Shown: positions 26,613 to 34,978 of the stretch, in pieces | Numbering within the stretch: position 1 is the first letter of the stretch | Layout: every line of letters begins with the position of its first letter | From: an uncultured Gammaproteobacteria bacterium | GTDB lineage: Bacteria; Pseudomonadota; Gammaproteobacteria; Arenicellales; JAANXG01 | Length of the DNA stretch: 39,024 nt | Reading direction: 5' to 3' | Assembly (NCBI GenBank): GCA_947259175.1 | Contig: CAMYKW010000026.1 | Coordinates: 1-39,024, forward strand | Notes under the pieces: model-generated | Databases searched by the model: none | What the model saw: the letters and a program-made list of their open reading frames with translations, nothing else | Told to the model about the DNA's origin: nothing | Made by a program: the position numbers and the translations under genes

Positions 26613-27302
26613 TCAGCCGCCCAGGGCGCGGCTCAGTTCGCTGGCGTGCCGGACGACGATGTCGCGAAATCTTTTTGCCGCCTTGCGGGTGAATCGCTCG
26701 CGCAGTCCGGAGACGGCGATTGCGCCGACGCACGCGCCGTCGCGGCCGAACACCGGCGCGGCTACCGCAGCGGCGTAAGGATCGCGTTCGCCGGAAGAGT
26801 AGTAGCTGCCGCGCCGGCGGATGCCCCTGGCCTCGTCGGAGTCTTTTGCTGCGCCGTTATAAGCCGTCAACACCTTGCCCGCGGCGCCCCGGTTCAGCGG
26901 TAAACGCAGGCCCTCCTCGATCGCGTGGCGTATCGGTTGGCGGGAATTCTCACGGTACAGGCACACCCGATCCTTTTTGTCGCGGATGTAGAACGACGCG
27001 GTTTCATCGGTTTCGTCCACAATCGCACGCAGCACCGGCCGCACGTAGACCGCCATGTCGAAGCCGCTCTGGTATTGATTGCCGAGCTGCCACAGCTTGG
27101 GGCCGAGGCGGTAGGCGCCGTCGGCGCCGCGGCGCACATAACCGAACGCCTCCAGGGAACCGCACAGGCGCAGGATCGTGCTCTTGTACAGTCCGGTAGC
27201 ATCGGCGATCTCCTTCAAGCCCAAGGCGTCGCGGCCGGCGGCGAACACATCGAGAATGCTGAGTGCCCGGTCGACGGCGTCGACGCGGTTTCTTGTGGTC
27301 AC
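26613..27302 (-). CDS. IclR-family transcriptional regulator
   Basis: A 229-residue protein. The N-terminal winged helix-turn-helix is VDRALSILDVFAAGRDALGL, then KEIADATGLYKSTILRLCGS, GYVRRGADGAYRLGPKLWQL. The C-terminal effector domain has GRDGACVGAIAVSGLRERF. It diverges from the CoA-transferase gene 142 bases away, and that gap contains a palindrome over a promoter. The likely role is control of the CoA-transferase/lyase/Tct transporter operon by its substrate or a CoA ester. Confidence 0.9.
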   Translation of the reverse strand: MTTRNRVDAVDRALSILDVFAAGRDALGLKEIADATGLYKSTILRLCGSLEAFGYVRRGADGAYRLGPKLWQLGNQYQSGFDMAVYVRPVLRAIVDETDETASFYIRDKKDRVCLYRENSRQPIRHAIEEGLRLPLNRGAAGKVLTAYNGAAKDSDEARGIRRRGSYYSSGERDPYAAAVAAPVFGRDGACVGAIAVSGLRERFTRKAAKRFRDIVVRHASELSRALGG

Positions 27303-27346
27303 CGGTTCGCTCCAATCAGCGCTTGCAAGACACTATTTTCCATAAC

Positions 27347-27381
27347 TTGACATCCTGGCCGTGGTTCTGTTCAATAGAACA
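27347..27381 (+). promoter_or_regulatory. Promoter with overlapping palindromic operator for the tricarboxylate operon
   Basis: TTGACA (27347-27352) and TTCAAT (27370-27375), 17 bases apart, fit a sigma-70 promoter reading toward the CoA-transferase gene. The palindrome TGTTC-AATA-GAACA (27368-27381) overlaps the -10. It also reads as GTTCT-N7-AGAAC (27364-27380). This is the expected place for IclR repressor binding. The promoter match is seen; the binding is inferred. Confidence 0.55.
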
Positions 27382-27444
27382 ACATTCTATCTAACGTAAT
27401 AATGGCGATGCAATCCCCGCGCAGCAAAACCGAGCACGGGCAGC

Positions 27445-28650
27445 ATGGATAGGCCGCTTGCGGGCTACCGCGTGCTCGATCTGACCAATGTCCTGGCGGG
27501 GCCGTTCTGCTGCCACCAGCTCGCGCACATGGGCGCCGAGGTGATTAAGGTCGAGGTGCCCGGTTCGGGCGACCTTGCCCGCCAGCTCGGGGCCGATGCC
27601 GAGCTCAATCGCCGCTGCATGGGCGTGTCGTTTCTGGCCCAAAATGCCGGCAAGAAATCGATCACGCTGAATCTGAAAAAACCCAAGGGCAAGGAGTTGC
27701 TGCGGCAGTTGGTGCGCCGCGCCGATGTGCTGGTGGAGAATTTTCGCCCCGGGGTGATGGATCGCCTGGAGGTGGGCTACGACAACCTCAAGCAACACAA
27801 TCCCGGGCTGGTCTACTGCGCGGTATCGGGTTTCGGCCAGGACGGCCCGCTGCGGGATCTGCCGGCCTATGACCAGATCGTACAGGGCATGTCCGGCGTG
27901 ATGAGCATCACCGGTGACGCCGACAGCGCGCCGCTGCGCGTCGGCTATCCGGTGGCCGATACCATCGGCGGGCTTACCGCGGCGTTCGCGGTCGCGGCCT
28001 CCTTGGCCGGCCGGCGCGGCCAGTCCCAGGCGGGCTGCTTTATCGACGTGTCGATGCTGGAGGCGGTGCTCGCCACCATGGGCTGGGCGGTCTCCAATTT
28101 TCTCATCGCCGGGCGGGAGCCCACTCCGATGGGGAATCAGAATGTCACCGCGAGCCCGTCCGCGACCTTCGCCACCGGCGACGGCCTGCTCAATATCGCC
28201 GCCAACAAGCAACAGCAGTTCGAGTCGGTGTGCGACATCGTCGGCCGCCCGGAGCTGAAGACCGATCCACGATTCGCCGAGCGCCAGGCGCGCCTCGAAC
28301 ACCGGTCAGAGCTCACCGAGGAGCTGGAAGCGGCGCTGGCGCGCCACCCGGCGCGGGAATGGCAGAGCCGTCTGAATGCAGCCGGCGTGCCGGCGGGTTG
28401 CGTGCTGAGTGTGGCGCAATCGCTCGCGCAGCCGCAGATACGCGATCGCGGCATGATCGGCGAGTTCAAGGAGGTGCCCGGCGTGGGGCGCGACATCAGT
28501 GTGGTGCGCACCGGCATCAAGTTGAACCGGCGCGCGCTCAACGTCGACAGCCCGCCGCCGACACTGGGCCGTGACACCGTGGAGGTCCTGCAAGAATTGG
28601 GCATCGAAGACCGGGAGATCGATGTGCTGCGGCACGAGGAGGTGATATGA
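27445..28650 (+). CDS. CaiB/BaiF (class III) CoA-transferase
   Basis: A 401-residue protein, the usual family size. Family marks are PLAGYRVLDLTNVLAGPFCC, MGAEVIKVEVPGSGD, KKSITLNLKKPKGKELL, ADVLVENFRPGVMDRL, SGFGQDGP and the catalytic Asp in PAYDQIVQGMSGVMSITG (Asp143). These enzymes move CoA between organic acids through a covalent Asp-anhydride/thioester path. Its stop overlaps the lyase start (ATGA), and a TctCBA transporter follows. The context predicts activation of an imported tricarboxylate (citrate or related) using succinyl-CoA or acetyl-CoA, which is inference. Confidence 0.9.
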   Translation: MDRPLAGYRVLDLTNVLAGPFCCHQLAHMGAEVIKVEVPGSGDLARQLGADAELNRRCMGVSFLAQNAGKKSITLNLKKPKGKELLRQLVRRADVLVENFRPGVMDRLEVGYDNLKQHNPGLVYCAVSGFGQDGPLRDLPAYDQIVQGMSGVMSITGDADSAPLRVGYPVADTIGGLTAAFAVAASLAGRRGQSQAGCFIDVSMLEAVLATMGWAVSNFLIAGREPTPMGNQNVTASPSATFATGDGLLNIAANKQQQFESVCDIVGRPELKTDPRFAERQARLEHRSELTEELEAALARHPAREWQSRLNAAGVPAGCVLSVAQSLAQPQIRDRGMIGEFKEVPGVGRDISVVRTGIKLNRRALNVDSPPPTLGRDTVEVLQELGIEDREIDVLRHEEVI

Positions 28651-29483
28651 ACGATCGGGAGCGGCTCGAGAACGAGGTCGCCGACTGGTGGTCCACTGAC
28701 ATTATATATATGCGCCCGGGGGTGATTCGTTACCGGGGCTACGCGATCGAGGAGCTGATCGGCAACGTGGGTTTCGCCCATATGATCTGGCTGCTGACCC
28801 GGGGCGAGCTTCCGGATCAAGGCCAGGCGGAATTGCTCGATATCGCGCTGATGTCCGCGGTCGACCATGGACCGCAGGCGCCGAGTATCGCGGTGGCGCG
28901 GATGGCCGCGACCTGCGGCGTGGGTTTGAACAACGCCATCGCCTCGGCGGTGAACGTGCTCGGCGACGTTCACGGCGGCGCCGGCGAACAGGCCGTGGAG
29001 TTCTATATCTCGGTGGCAAAACGCATGGACGGCGACGTCTCGCTGGAGGACGCAGTGACGCAGAGCTACGATGCGTTCGTCGCCGGCGGCGGTCAATTCG
29101 TACCCGGGTTCGGCCACCGTTTCCACAAGCCGGTCGACCCGCGGGCGCCGCGGCTTCTGGAAATGGTCGACCGGTACGCGGCGCAAGGCACGGTTTCGGG
29201 TCGCTACGCAACAATCGCGCGCGAGACAGAAAGACAAATCGCGGCGCGCAAGGGCAAAGCGGTGCCGCTGAACATCGACGGCGCGACCGCGGTCATCTAC
29301 GCCGAGTTGGGTTTCCCGGCCCCGCTGGCCCGCGGTCTGTTCTGTCTGTCGCGATCCGTGGGCATCCTGGCGCACGCCTGGGAACAGACACAACAGGGCG
29401 GCCGCAACAAGGGGCCGATTCCCCGTGATATGACGTGGCGTTACACCGGGCCCAAGCAACGGCCGGTCGCGACCGATCCCTGA
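28647..29483 (+). CDS. Citryl-CoA lyase-like protein (short citrate synthase family)
   Basis: A 278-residue citrate synthase-fold protein, shorter than true citrate synthase (about 430) and similar in size to the lyase half of ATP citrate lyase and Hydrogenobacter citryl-CoA lyase. Probable catalytic residues are His in LGDVHGGAGEQAVEF, His in VPGFGHRFHKPVDPR and Asp in LNIDGATAVIYAELGFP. It begins RERLENEVADWWSTDIIYMR, the citryl-CoA lyase form, with the small-domain RYRGYAIEELIG. Translationally coupled to the CoA-transferase. Predicted reaction: cleavage of citryl-CoA, or a close analogue, to acetyl-CoA and an oxo acid. Confidence 0.82.
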   Translation: MNDRERLENEVADWWSTDIIYMRPGVIRYRGYAIEELIGNVGFAHMIWLLTRGELPDQGQAELLDIALMSAVDHGPQAPSIAVARMAATCGVGLNNAIASAVNVLGDVHGGAGEQAVEFYISVAKRMDGDVSLEDAVTQSYDAFVAGGGQFVPGFGHRFHKPVDPRAPRLLEMVDRYAAQGTVSGRYATIARETERQIAARKGKAVPLNIDGATAVIYAELGFPAPLARGLFCLSRSVGILAHAWEQTQQGGRNKGPIPRDMTWRYTGPKQRPVATDP

Positions 29484-29708
29484 GTCGGGCCCGTACGGCG
29501 ATAAAACAACGCGATGCCCTCGACAGCCGGACGCAACCACTCCACACTACGGCTGTCAAAGAAAGTTCCGCCGTTAACCCGTACTTCGAAAGTGGAAATT
29601 TCCGCATGTCGTCCGGTTGCCGAAAAGAGCGGAGCGAAATAATAACCGGCCGCCGGTTGGCGGTCGGCAACAAAGCATTAACAGCAAAGCACGAAGGAGG
29701 ATAAGCAA

Positions 29709-30695
29709 ATGTCGTTTACATCAATCACACGACGCGCCGTACTCGCGGTTCCGCTGGCAATGACCGTCTTCGCGGGCGGCATCGGCGCGGCGACCGCGGC
29801 CGACCTCGAATCGCTCCACTTCCTGATCCCCGGCGGCGCCGGCGGCGGTTGGGACGGCACCGCGCGCGGCACCGGTGAGGCCCTGACCAAGGCGGGCATC
29901 GTCGGCAAGGCCACCTACGAAAACATGTCCGGCGGCGGCGGCGGTAAGGCGATCGGTTACCTGATCGAGAACGCGGCGTCCAACCACGGCACCTTGATGG
30001 TCAATTCCACCCCCATTGTCATCCGTTCGCTGACCAAACGGTTTCCACAAAGCTTTCGCGATCTGACCATGATCGCCGGCACCATCGGTGACTACGCGGC
30101 CTTCGTAGTCGCCACGGACAGCCCGCTCAAATCCTTCAAGGACCTGGTGGCGGCCTACCAGAAGGATCCGCGCGGCGTCGCCATCGGCGGCGGATCGGTG
30201 CCGGGCGGCATGGATCACCTGGTAGCGGCCCTGGCCATGGAGGCGGCGGGTGCCGATCCGGTGAAAGTGAAGTACATTCCGTATGACGCCGGGGGCAAGG
30301 CGATGGCGGCGCTGCTGTCCGGCGAGATCAAGGCGCTGTCCACCGGTTTCTCCGAGGCCGTAGGCATGGCGAAGGCGGGCGAGGTGCGGATCATCGGCGT
30401 CACCTCACCCAAGCGGGTCAGCGCGTACGCCGATGCACCGACGCTCAAGGAGCAGGGCTTTGATACCGAATTCGTCAACTGGCGCGGCTTCTTTGCCGCC
30501 CCCGGCCTGCCGGATAGCCAGCGCAAGGTCTACATCTCGGCGCTGGAAAAGATGTACACCACCAAGGAATGGGAAGCAGTACGGGCGCGCAACGGCTGGG
30601 TCAATATCTTCAATCCGGGTGACGAGTTCACTGCGTTTCTGACCAAGCAGGAACAAGTGATCTCCACGCTGATGAAGAAGCTCGGCTTTCTATAA
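29709..30695 (+). CDS. tctC: Tripartite tricarboxylate transporter substrate-binding protein
   Basis: A 328-residue exported protein with a signal peptide (SITRRAVLAVPLAMTVFAGG, then AATA) that has a twin-arginine-like start. TctC/Bug family marks are HFLIPGGAGGGWDGTARGTG, YENMSGGGGGKAIGYLI, VAIGGGSVPGGMDHL and VNWRGFFAAPGLPD. GAAGGAGG lies 9 bases before the ATG. It binds the tricarboxylate in the periplasm and hands it to TctBA. A strong hairpin follows. The 225-base gap from the lyase gene (29484-29708) shows no other feature, so the transporter may share the upstream promoter. Confidence 0.9.
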   Translation: MSFTSITRRAVLAVPLAMTVFAGGIGAATAADLESLHFLIPGGAGGGWDGTARGTGEALTKAGIVGKATYENMSGGGGGKAIGYLIENAASNHGTLMVNSTPIVIRSLTKRFPQSFRDLTMIAGTIGDYAAFVVATDSPLKSFKDLVAAYQKDPRGVAIGGGSVPGGMDHLVAALAMEAAGADPVKVKYIPYDAGGKAMAALLSGEIKALSTGFSEAVGMAKAGEVRIIGVTSPKRVSAYADAPTLKEQGFDTEFVNWRGFFAAPGLPDSQRKVYISALEKMYTTKEWEAVRARNGWVNIFNPGDEFTAFLTKQEQVISTLMKKLGFL

Positions 30696-30700
30696 TTGTT

Positions 30701-30735
30701 TGACCGCGGGGCGCGGCACAAACCGCGCCCCGGTC
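30701..30735 (+). terminator. GC-rich intercistronic hairpin after tctC
   Basis: TGACCGCGGGGCGCGG pairs with CCGCGCCCCGGTCA, with one bulged C, around the loop CACAAA. No T-tract follows, so it probably stabilises the tctC message or limits read-through to tctBA. It mirrors the hairpin after the binding protein gene at 7262. Confidence 0.6.
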
Positions 30736-30766
30736 AGCACCACTGATAAAGTCACGGAGCGTTAGC

Positions 30767-31246
30767 ATGGCGCTGGACCGGTGGATCGCCTTAATCTTCC
30801 TGGTCATCTCCCTGATCTACGGCTACGCGGCCTTCAACTATCCGCTGTTGCCGTTCGAACGCGGCATGGCGTTTCTGCCCAACACCCAGCCGATGGCGCT
30901 CAGCGCGCTCGGCATGGTCGTGGCGCTGATTATTCTGTTCTCGCCCAAGGCGCGCAGCGATGATGAGGGTGGAGACGGCATCGATCTCGCCCAGCTGCGC
31001 CAGTTCAAGATCGGCCAGACCCTGGGGCTGGTGGCGGCGATGGTGCTTTATGCACTGCTGCTGCGTCCGATCGGGTTTCTTGCCGCGACCTCGCTGTTCA
31101 TCGCGGGGTGCAGCATGGTGCTCGGCGAGCGCAAGTTCCACGTGCTGATCCCGATTGCGCTGGTGACCGCGGTGGCCATCTGGTACCTGGTCCAGGAGAC
31201 GCTGGGCATTTATATGCGTCCCTGGCCGTGGTTCATTAACAACTGA
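30767..31246 (+). CDS. tctB: Tripartite tricarboxylate transporter small membrane subunit
   Basis: A 159-residue protein with four hydrophobic helices: IALIFLVISLIYGYAAF, MALSALGMVVALIILFS, LGLVAAMVLYALLLRPIGF and the C-terminal VAIWYLVQETLGIYMRPWPW. This is the TctB form with LLRPIGFLAAT. It lies between tctC and tctA and pairs with the large subunit. GGAG lies about 8 bases before the ATG. Confidence 0.85.
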   Translation: MALDRWIALIFLVISLIYGYAAFNYPLLPFERGMAFLPNTQPMALSALGMVVALIILFSPKARSDDEGGDGIDLAQLRQFKIGQTLGLVAAMVLYALLLRPIGFLAATSLFIAGCSMVLGERKFHVLIPIALVTAVAIWYLVQETLGIYMRPWPWFINN

Positions 31247-31266
31247 CCGATACCGGGGGACGCGCG

Positions 31267-32805
31267 ATGTTCGAAGGCATTGTTGCCGGACTTTCCACCG
31301 CCCTGTCGGTGCAGAATCTGATCATGGTGGTGGCGGGGTGTTTGATCGGCACCTTCATCGGCATGCTGCCCGGTCTCGGGCCGATGTCCATCATCGCCAT
31401 CATGATCCCGGTGGCGATCAGCATCGGCGACCCGGCGGCGGCGCTGATCATGCTCGCCGGCGTTTATTACGGCGCCATCTTCGGCGGCTCGACTTCGTCC
31501 ATACTCATCAACGCGCCCGGCGTCGCCGGCACCGTGGCGACCTCGTTCGACGGCTACCCGATGGCGCGCAAGGGCCAGGCCGGCAAGGCGCTGGCGGTCG
31601 CCGCGGTCTCCTCATTCGCCGGCGGCACGGTCGGCGCCGTCCTGTTGTTCGGATTTGCCCCGGCGCTGGCCACCGTCGCGCTGCTGTTCCACTCCGCCGA
31701 GTACTTCGCGCTGATGGTGGTGGGCCTGTCGGCCATTGCCGCCTTTGCGGGAACCGGCAAGGTCGCCAAGGCGCTGCTGATGACCGTCGTCGGGTTGATG
31801 ATGGCCACGGTGGGCGAGTCGGCGCTGTTCAACGCGCCGCGCTTCACCATGGGCATCCAGGACCTGCAATCCGGCTTCAGCTTCATCACCCTGGCAATGG
31901 CGATGTTCGCCTTGCCCGAGGCGTTTCACATGGTGCTCGATCCCAAACGCGGCGACCGCGGTCAGCAGAGCGGCGGCGAGATCAAGGATCTGATGATCAC
32001 CCGCAAGGAGGCGAAAGCCATCGCCCCGGTGATCGGGCGCCAGTCACTGCAGGGCTTTTTGATCGGCGTGATGCCGGGTGCGGGGGCCACCATCGCATCG
32101 TTCCTGGGTTATGCGGTGGAGCGCAACATCGCCAAAGGCGAAGACCAGGAACAATTCGGCAAGGGATCCATCAAAGGACTGGCGGCGCCGGAAACCGCCA
32201 ACAACGCCGCGTGTACCGGCTCCTTCGTGCCGCTGCTGACCCTGGGGATTCCCGGCTCCGGCACCACGGCGATCCTGCTGGGTGCGCTGATCGCGCTGAA
32301 CGTGGACCCGGGACCGCGGCTGATGATCGACCGTCCGGATATCTTTTGGGCGGTGATCGTCTCCATGTATCTGGGCAACGTGGTGCTGTTGATTCTCAAC
32401 CTGCCGCTGATTCCCTACATCGCCAAGGTGCTCGCGGTGCCGCGCAACTATCTCATCCCGTTCATTCTGTTCTTCACCTTGATGGGGTCTTACATCGGCC
32501 AGAACAACGCCACCGAGCTGTTGATTCTGGTCGGACTCGGAGTCTGTGCGACCATCATGCGCTTCGCCGACTACCCCCTCGCGCCCCTGCTCATCGGTTT
32601 CATCCTCGGCGGCATGCTGGAGGACAATTTCGCCCGCGCGGTGAACATCACCGACGGCGTGTCGTTCATGTGGCAACGGCCCGGGACGCTGATTCTGCTG
32701 CTCATCGGCGTGACCCTGATCTTTCTGCCGGCGTGGCGCCGGCGCCGCGCCTTCGCCCGCCAACGGGCGCAGGTGCGTAAAGAGGGAGTCGCTGATGGGG
32801 ATTAG
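31267..32805 (+). CDS. tctA: Tripartite tricarboxylate transporter large membrane subunit
   Basis: A 512-residue protein with about twelve helices, the TctA size. Signature regions are CLIGTFIGMLPGLGPMSIIA, YYGAIFGGSTSSILINAPG, GVMPGAGATIASFLGYAVE and LLTLGIPGSGTTAILLGALI, the paired glycine-rich motifs of the family. It carries the translocation path for tricarboxylates driven by the ion gradient. GGGGGACG precedes the ATG. It ends the operon; the next gene is 160 bases further on and preceded by a repeat end. Confidence 0.92.
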   Translation: MFEGIVAGLSTALSVQNLIMVVAGCLIGTFIGMLPGLGPMSIIAIMIPVAISIGDPAAALIMLAGVYYGAIFGGSTSSILINAPGVAGTVATSFDGYPMARKGQAGKALAVAAVSSFAGGTVGAVLLFGFAPALATVALLFHSAEYFALMVVGLSAIAAFAGTGKVAKALLMTVVGLMMATVGESALFNAPRFTMGIQDLQSGFSFITLAMAMFALPEAFHMVLDPKRGDRGQQSGGEIKDLMITRKEAKAIAPVIGRQSLQGFLIGVMPGAGATIASFLGYAVERNIAKGEDQEQFGKGSIKGLAAPETANNAACTGSFVPLLTLGIPGSGTTAILLGALIALNVDPGPRLMIDRPDIFWAVIVSMYLGNVVLLILNLPLIPYIAKVLAVPRNYLIPFILFFTLMGSYIGQNNATELLILVGLGVCATIMRFADYPLAPLLIGFILGGMLEDNFARAVNITDGVSFMWQRPGTLILLLIGVTLIFLPAWRRRRAFARQRAQVRKEGVADGD

Positions 32806-32956
32806 CCGAAGCTTCACATGAACATCGGTTCCGTGTTGAATGAACCCCGGGATCGGGTCGCTACGACCACGTAGAAACAGTCGGCTTCAAGCAGGCGGTC
32901 GCCGACGTGATTCGGATGAGCCGATTCGAGGCAGTAAGAAATAAACATCTACTATG

Positions 32957-32981
32957 CGTGTTGCAATGAAAGACCTGACCC
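32957..32981 (+). repeat. Dispersed repeat, right end only (copy G)
   Basis: GTTGCAATGAAAGACCTGAC and CCC match the right end of the repeat. A nearby echo, TGACCCCATCAAAGG, follows. The ATG inside this repeat is the first plausible start of the methyltransferase. No left end is recognised upstream. Confidence 0.6.
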
Positions 32982-33622
32982 CATCAAAGGTGACCCCATC
33001 AAAGGCAGCTAGATTTTGGGACCGGATTGCGACACGCTACGCGCGACAGCCGATCGCCGATGAGGCCGCCTACCAGAAGAAATTGGAGGTCACCCGCGAA
33101 TACTTGCGGCCGGATATGGAGGTATTGGAAATCGGCTGCGGGACCGGATCGACCGCCATCCTGCATGCGCCTTACGTGAAGCACATTCGTGCAATCGATA
33201 TCTCATCGAAAATGATCGAAATCGCGCAAGCCAAAGCGGATGCGCAAGGCATTACCAACGTGAGCTTCGAACAATCGGCCATCGATGCGCTCAGCCTTCC
33301 CGATCTAACGCTGGATGCGGTATTGGCGCTCAGTCTTCTGCATCTGCTGGAGAACAGGGAAGAGGTGATTGCCAGGGTCTACCGGGCGCTCAAGCCGGGC
33401 GGTATTTTCGTAACCAGTACGGCGTGTCTCGGCGACACGATATTGAAGTACATCAAGTTGATCGTGCCGATTGGAAAATTCCTGGGATTAATGCCGCAGG
33501 TCGAGGTGTTCACCACAAAGAAACTGGAAGGCGACTTGATCGATGCCGGTTTCCGGATTGATTACCAATGGCAACCGGGAAAAAACAAAGCAGTGTTTAT
33601 TGTCGCCAAGAAAGCGGAATAG
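32966..33622 (+). CDS. Class I SAM-dependent methyltransferase
   Basis: A 218-residue protein from the ATG at 32966. The SAM fold shows VLEIGCGTGSTAILHAPYVK, IRAIDISSKMIEIAQAKA, LDAVLALSLLHLLENREEVI and LKPGGIFVTSTACLGDTIL. It belongs to a well-conserved small methyltransferase group that normally starts near KAARFWDRIATRYARQPI. Here that segment is preceded by MKDLTPSKVTPS, encoded by the right end of the dispersed repeat, so the native start may have been replaced. An ATG at 32954 is an alternative; neither has a clear ribosome site. The substrate is unknown. The 234 bases after it hold a GC hairpin at 33624-33640 and a TATAAT at 33765-33770. Confidence 0.85.
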   Translation: MKDLTPSKVTPSKAARFWDRIATRYARQPIADEAAYQKKLEVTREYLRPDMEVLEIGCGTGSTAILHAPYVKHIRAIDISSKMIEIAQAKADAQGITNVSFEQSAIDALSLPDLTLDAVLALSLLHLLENREEVIARVYRALKPGGIFVTSTACLGDTILKYIKLIVPIGKFLGLMPQVEVFTTKKLEGDLIDAGFRIDYQWQPGKNKAVFIVAKKAE

Positions 33623-33856
33623 GCGCCGCGAGTCGCGGCGGCATGGCACTTGCACATAGAAATCTGGAAAAGCGGGTCGGTACCCTCAAGCGGACGAAAA
33701 AATATATTGCTTCGCTTTTTTCCTATAAAGGGTAGAGACGCCTTTTCGTTCTTTTCGTTGGCGATATAATCTGCGCCGGGTGCGGTTCCCGTGCGCTGCG
33801 AATCGGCGATTCCTCCCTTGTGGGAACCAAACGCCGTATCTACCATTCATAACCAT

Positions 33857-34807
33857 ATGTCGAAAAAAAAGCGAAAGTCCGGAAAACGGAAATCCGGGGT
33901 CAAGGCCCCGGAGGCAGGGCGTCGTGTCGAGGCGCGCGCGGCGAAGAGCGGGGGCGAGGCCGCCCCCAAGGGCGGCCGGCGACCGGTCGACAACCTGTTG
34001 TTCGGGCTTGTCCTGGCCGGCATCGCGCTGACCGCGTACCTGACGTTCGTCGCCTGGTTTGGCGAGTTTCCGGCCTACTGCGGGGCGGAATCCGATTGTG
34101 CGCTGGTGCAACAGAGTCGCTGGTCTGTGTTGCTGGGTGTTCCCGTAGCGTTGTGGGGTCTGTTGACTTACGCGCTGCTTGCGCGGCTCGTGTGGCGCCT
34201 GCGTTCCCGCCCGAGCGCCTGGCGCATGGCGCTGGCCGTCGCTATCGTCGGCGCCGCCGTGAGCTGGTATCTCACCGGCGTCTCGGTTTTCGTGATCGAA
34301 GCGGTGTGTGTCTACTGTCTCGCCTCTTTTGCAATTATCAACGCGCTGCTGGTGCTGTTGCTGGTGCGCAGGCCGGCGTATATGCCCGAACACGCATGGT
34401 CGAAATCGTTGCCGGGTCCGGTAGGGGCTGCCGTGGTGGTCGTGTTCGCTATGTTCCTGCACTTCAGCGGCCTGTTCGATCCTGCCGTGGGGCCGGAGAA
34501 GCCGTATCTGAAGGCGCTTGCCATGCACTTGCGCGATTCGGGCGCACGTTTTTACGGCACGTACTGGTGCCCATCCTGCCAGGAGCAGAAGGCCTTGTTC
34601 GAGGCCTCCGTTGACCGACTGCCCTATGTCGAGTGCACACCGAACGGGCGCGGGGGTGCGTACAACTTCGCCTGTATCGCGAACGACATCAGCGACTATC
34701 CGACCTGGATCATCGACGGCAGGCGCCTGACGGGTGTGGTCTCTGTCGCCGAGCTCGCCACCGCGACCGGCTTCAAGTGGTCCGGAGATAGAACACGGAA
34801 AGAATGA
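33857..34807 (+). CDS. Vitamin K epoxide reductase-thioredoxin fusion (VKOR homologue)
   Basis: A 316-residue protein. A lysine/arginine-rich cytoplasmic tail (SKKKRKSGKRKSG) is followed by four or five membrane helices of the VKOR domain: the loop cysteine pair in FPAYCGAESDCALV and the active-site CxxC in EAVCVYCLASF. A final periplasmic thioredoxin-like domain has RFYGTYWCPSCQEQKALF and a later cis-Pro region SDYPTWIIDG. Bacterial VKOR uses quinone to oxidise its thioredoxin partner for disulphide formation, replacing DsbB; the fusion supplies both. The ATG at 33857 is chosen because the upstream in-frame start at 33791 would add 22 unrelated residues. A TATAAT lies 87 bases upstream. Confidence 0.88.
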   Translation: MSKKKRKSGKRKSGVKAPEAGRRVEARAAKSGGEAAPKGGRRPVDNLLFGLVLAGIALTAYLTFVAWFGEFPAYCGAESDCALVQQSRWSVLLGVPVALWGLLTYALLARLVWRLRSRPSAWRMALAVAIVGAAVSWYLTGVSVFVIEAVCVYCLASFAIINALLVLLLVRRPAYMPEHAWSKSLPGPVGAAVVVVFAMFLHFSGLFDPAVGPEKPYLKALAMHLRDSGARFYGTYWCPSCQEQKALFEASVDRLPYVECTPNGRGGAYNFACIANDISDYPTWIIDGRRLTGVVSVAELATATGFKWSGDRTRKE

Positions 34808-34978
34808 ATGGCGGCATTTCGTCGCCTTGTACTACTTTGTTATACTTGCAGCATAATCCATCCACGCCCGCTGTTTATCTGTCTCTATCACCTGACTTCG
34901 TTCTACGGTTTCTCTGTTTCTCGCATAGTCCGGCTGGTTTGAGCACAATGCGGCGGCCCAACGACTAGAGGGAAATCG

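Noticed and set aside
27364-27380. GTTC motifs as a second LexA box
   Set aside because: The spacing between GTTC half sites is not 7 bases; the sequence is better explained as an IclR-type palindrome.
28137-29540. 467-residue leftward open frame across the CoA-transferase and lyase genes
   Set aside because: It is antisense to two well-recognised, translationally coupled genes and shows no family pattern.
31338-32780. 480-residue open frame on the same strand inside tctA
   Set aside because: It is rich in Arg, His and Gly with no domain pattern, as expected for a shifted frame of GC-rich DNA; the overlapping frame is a clear TctA.
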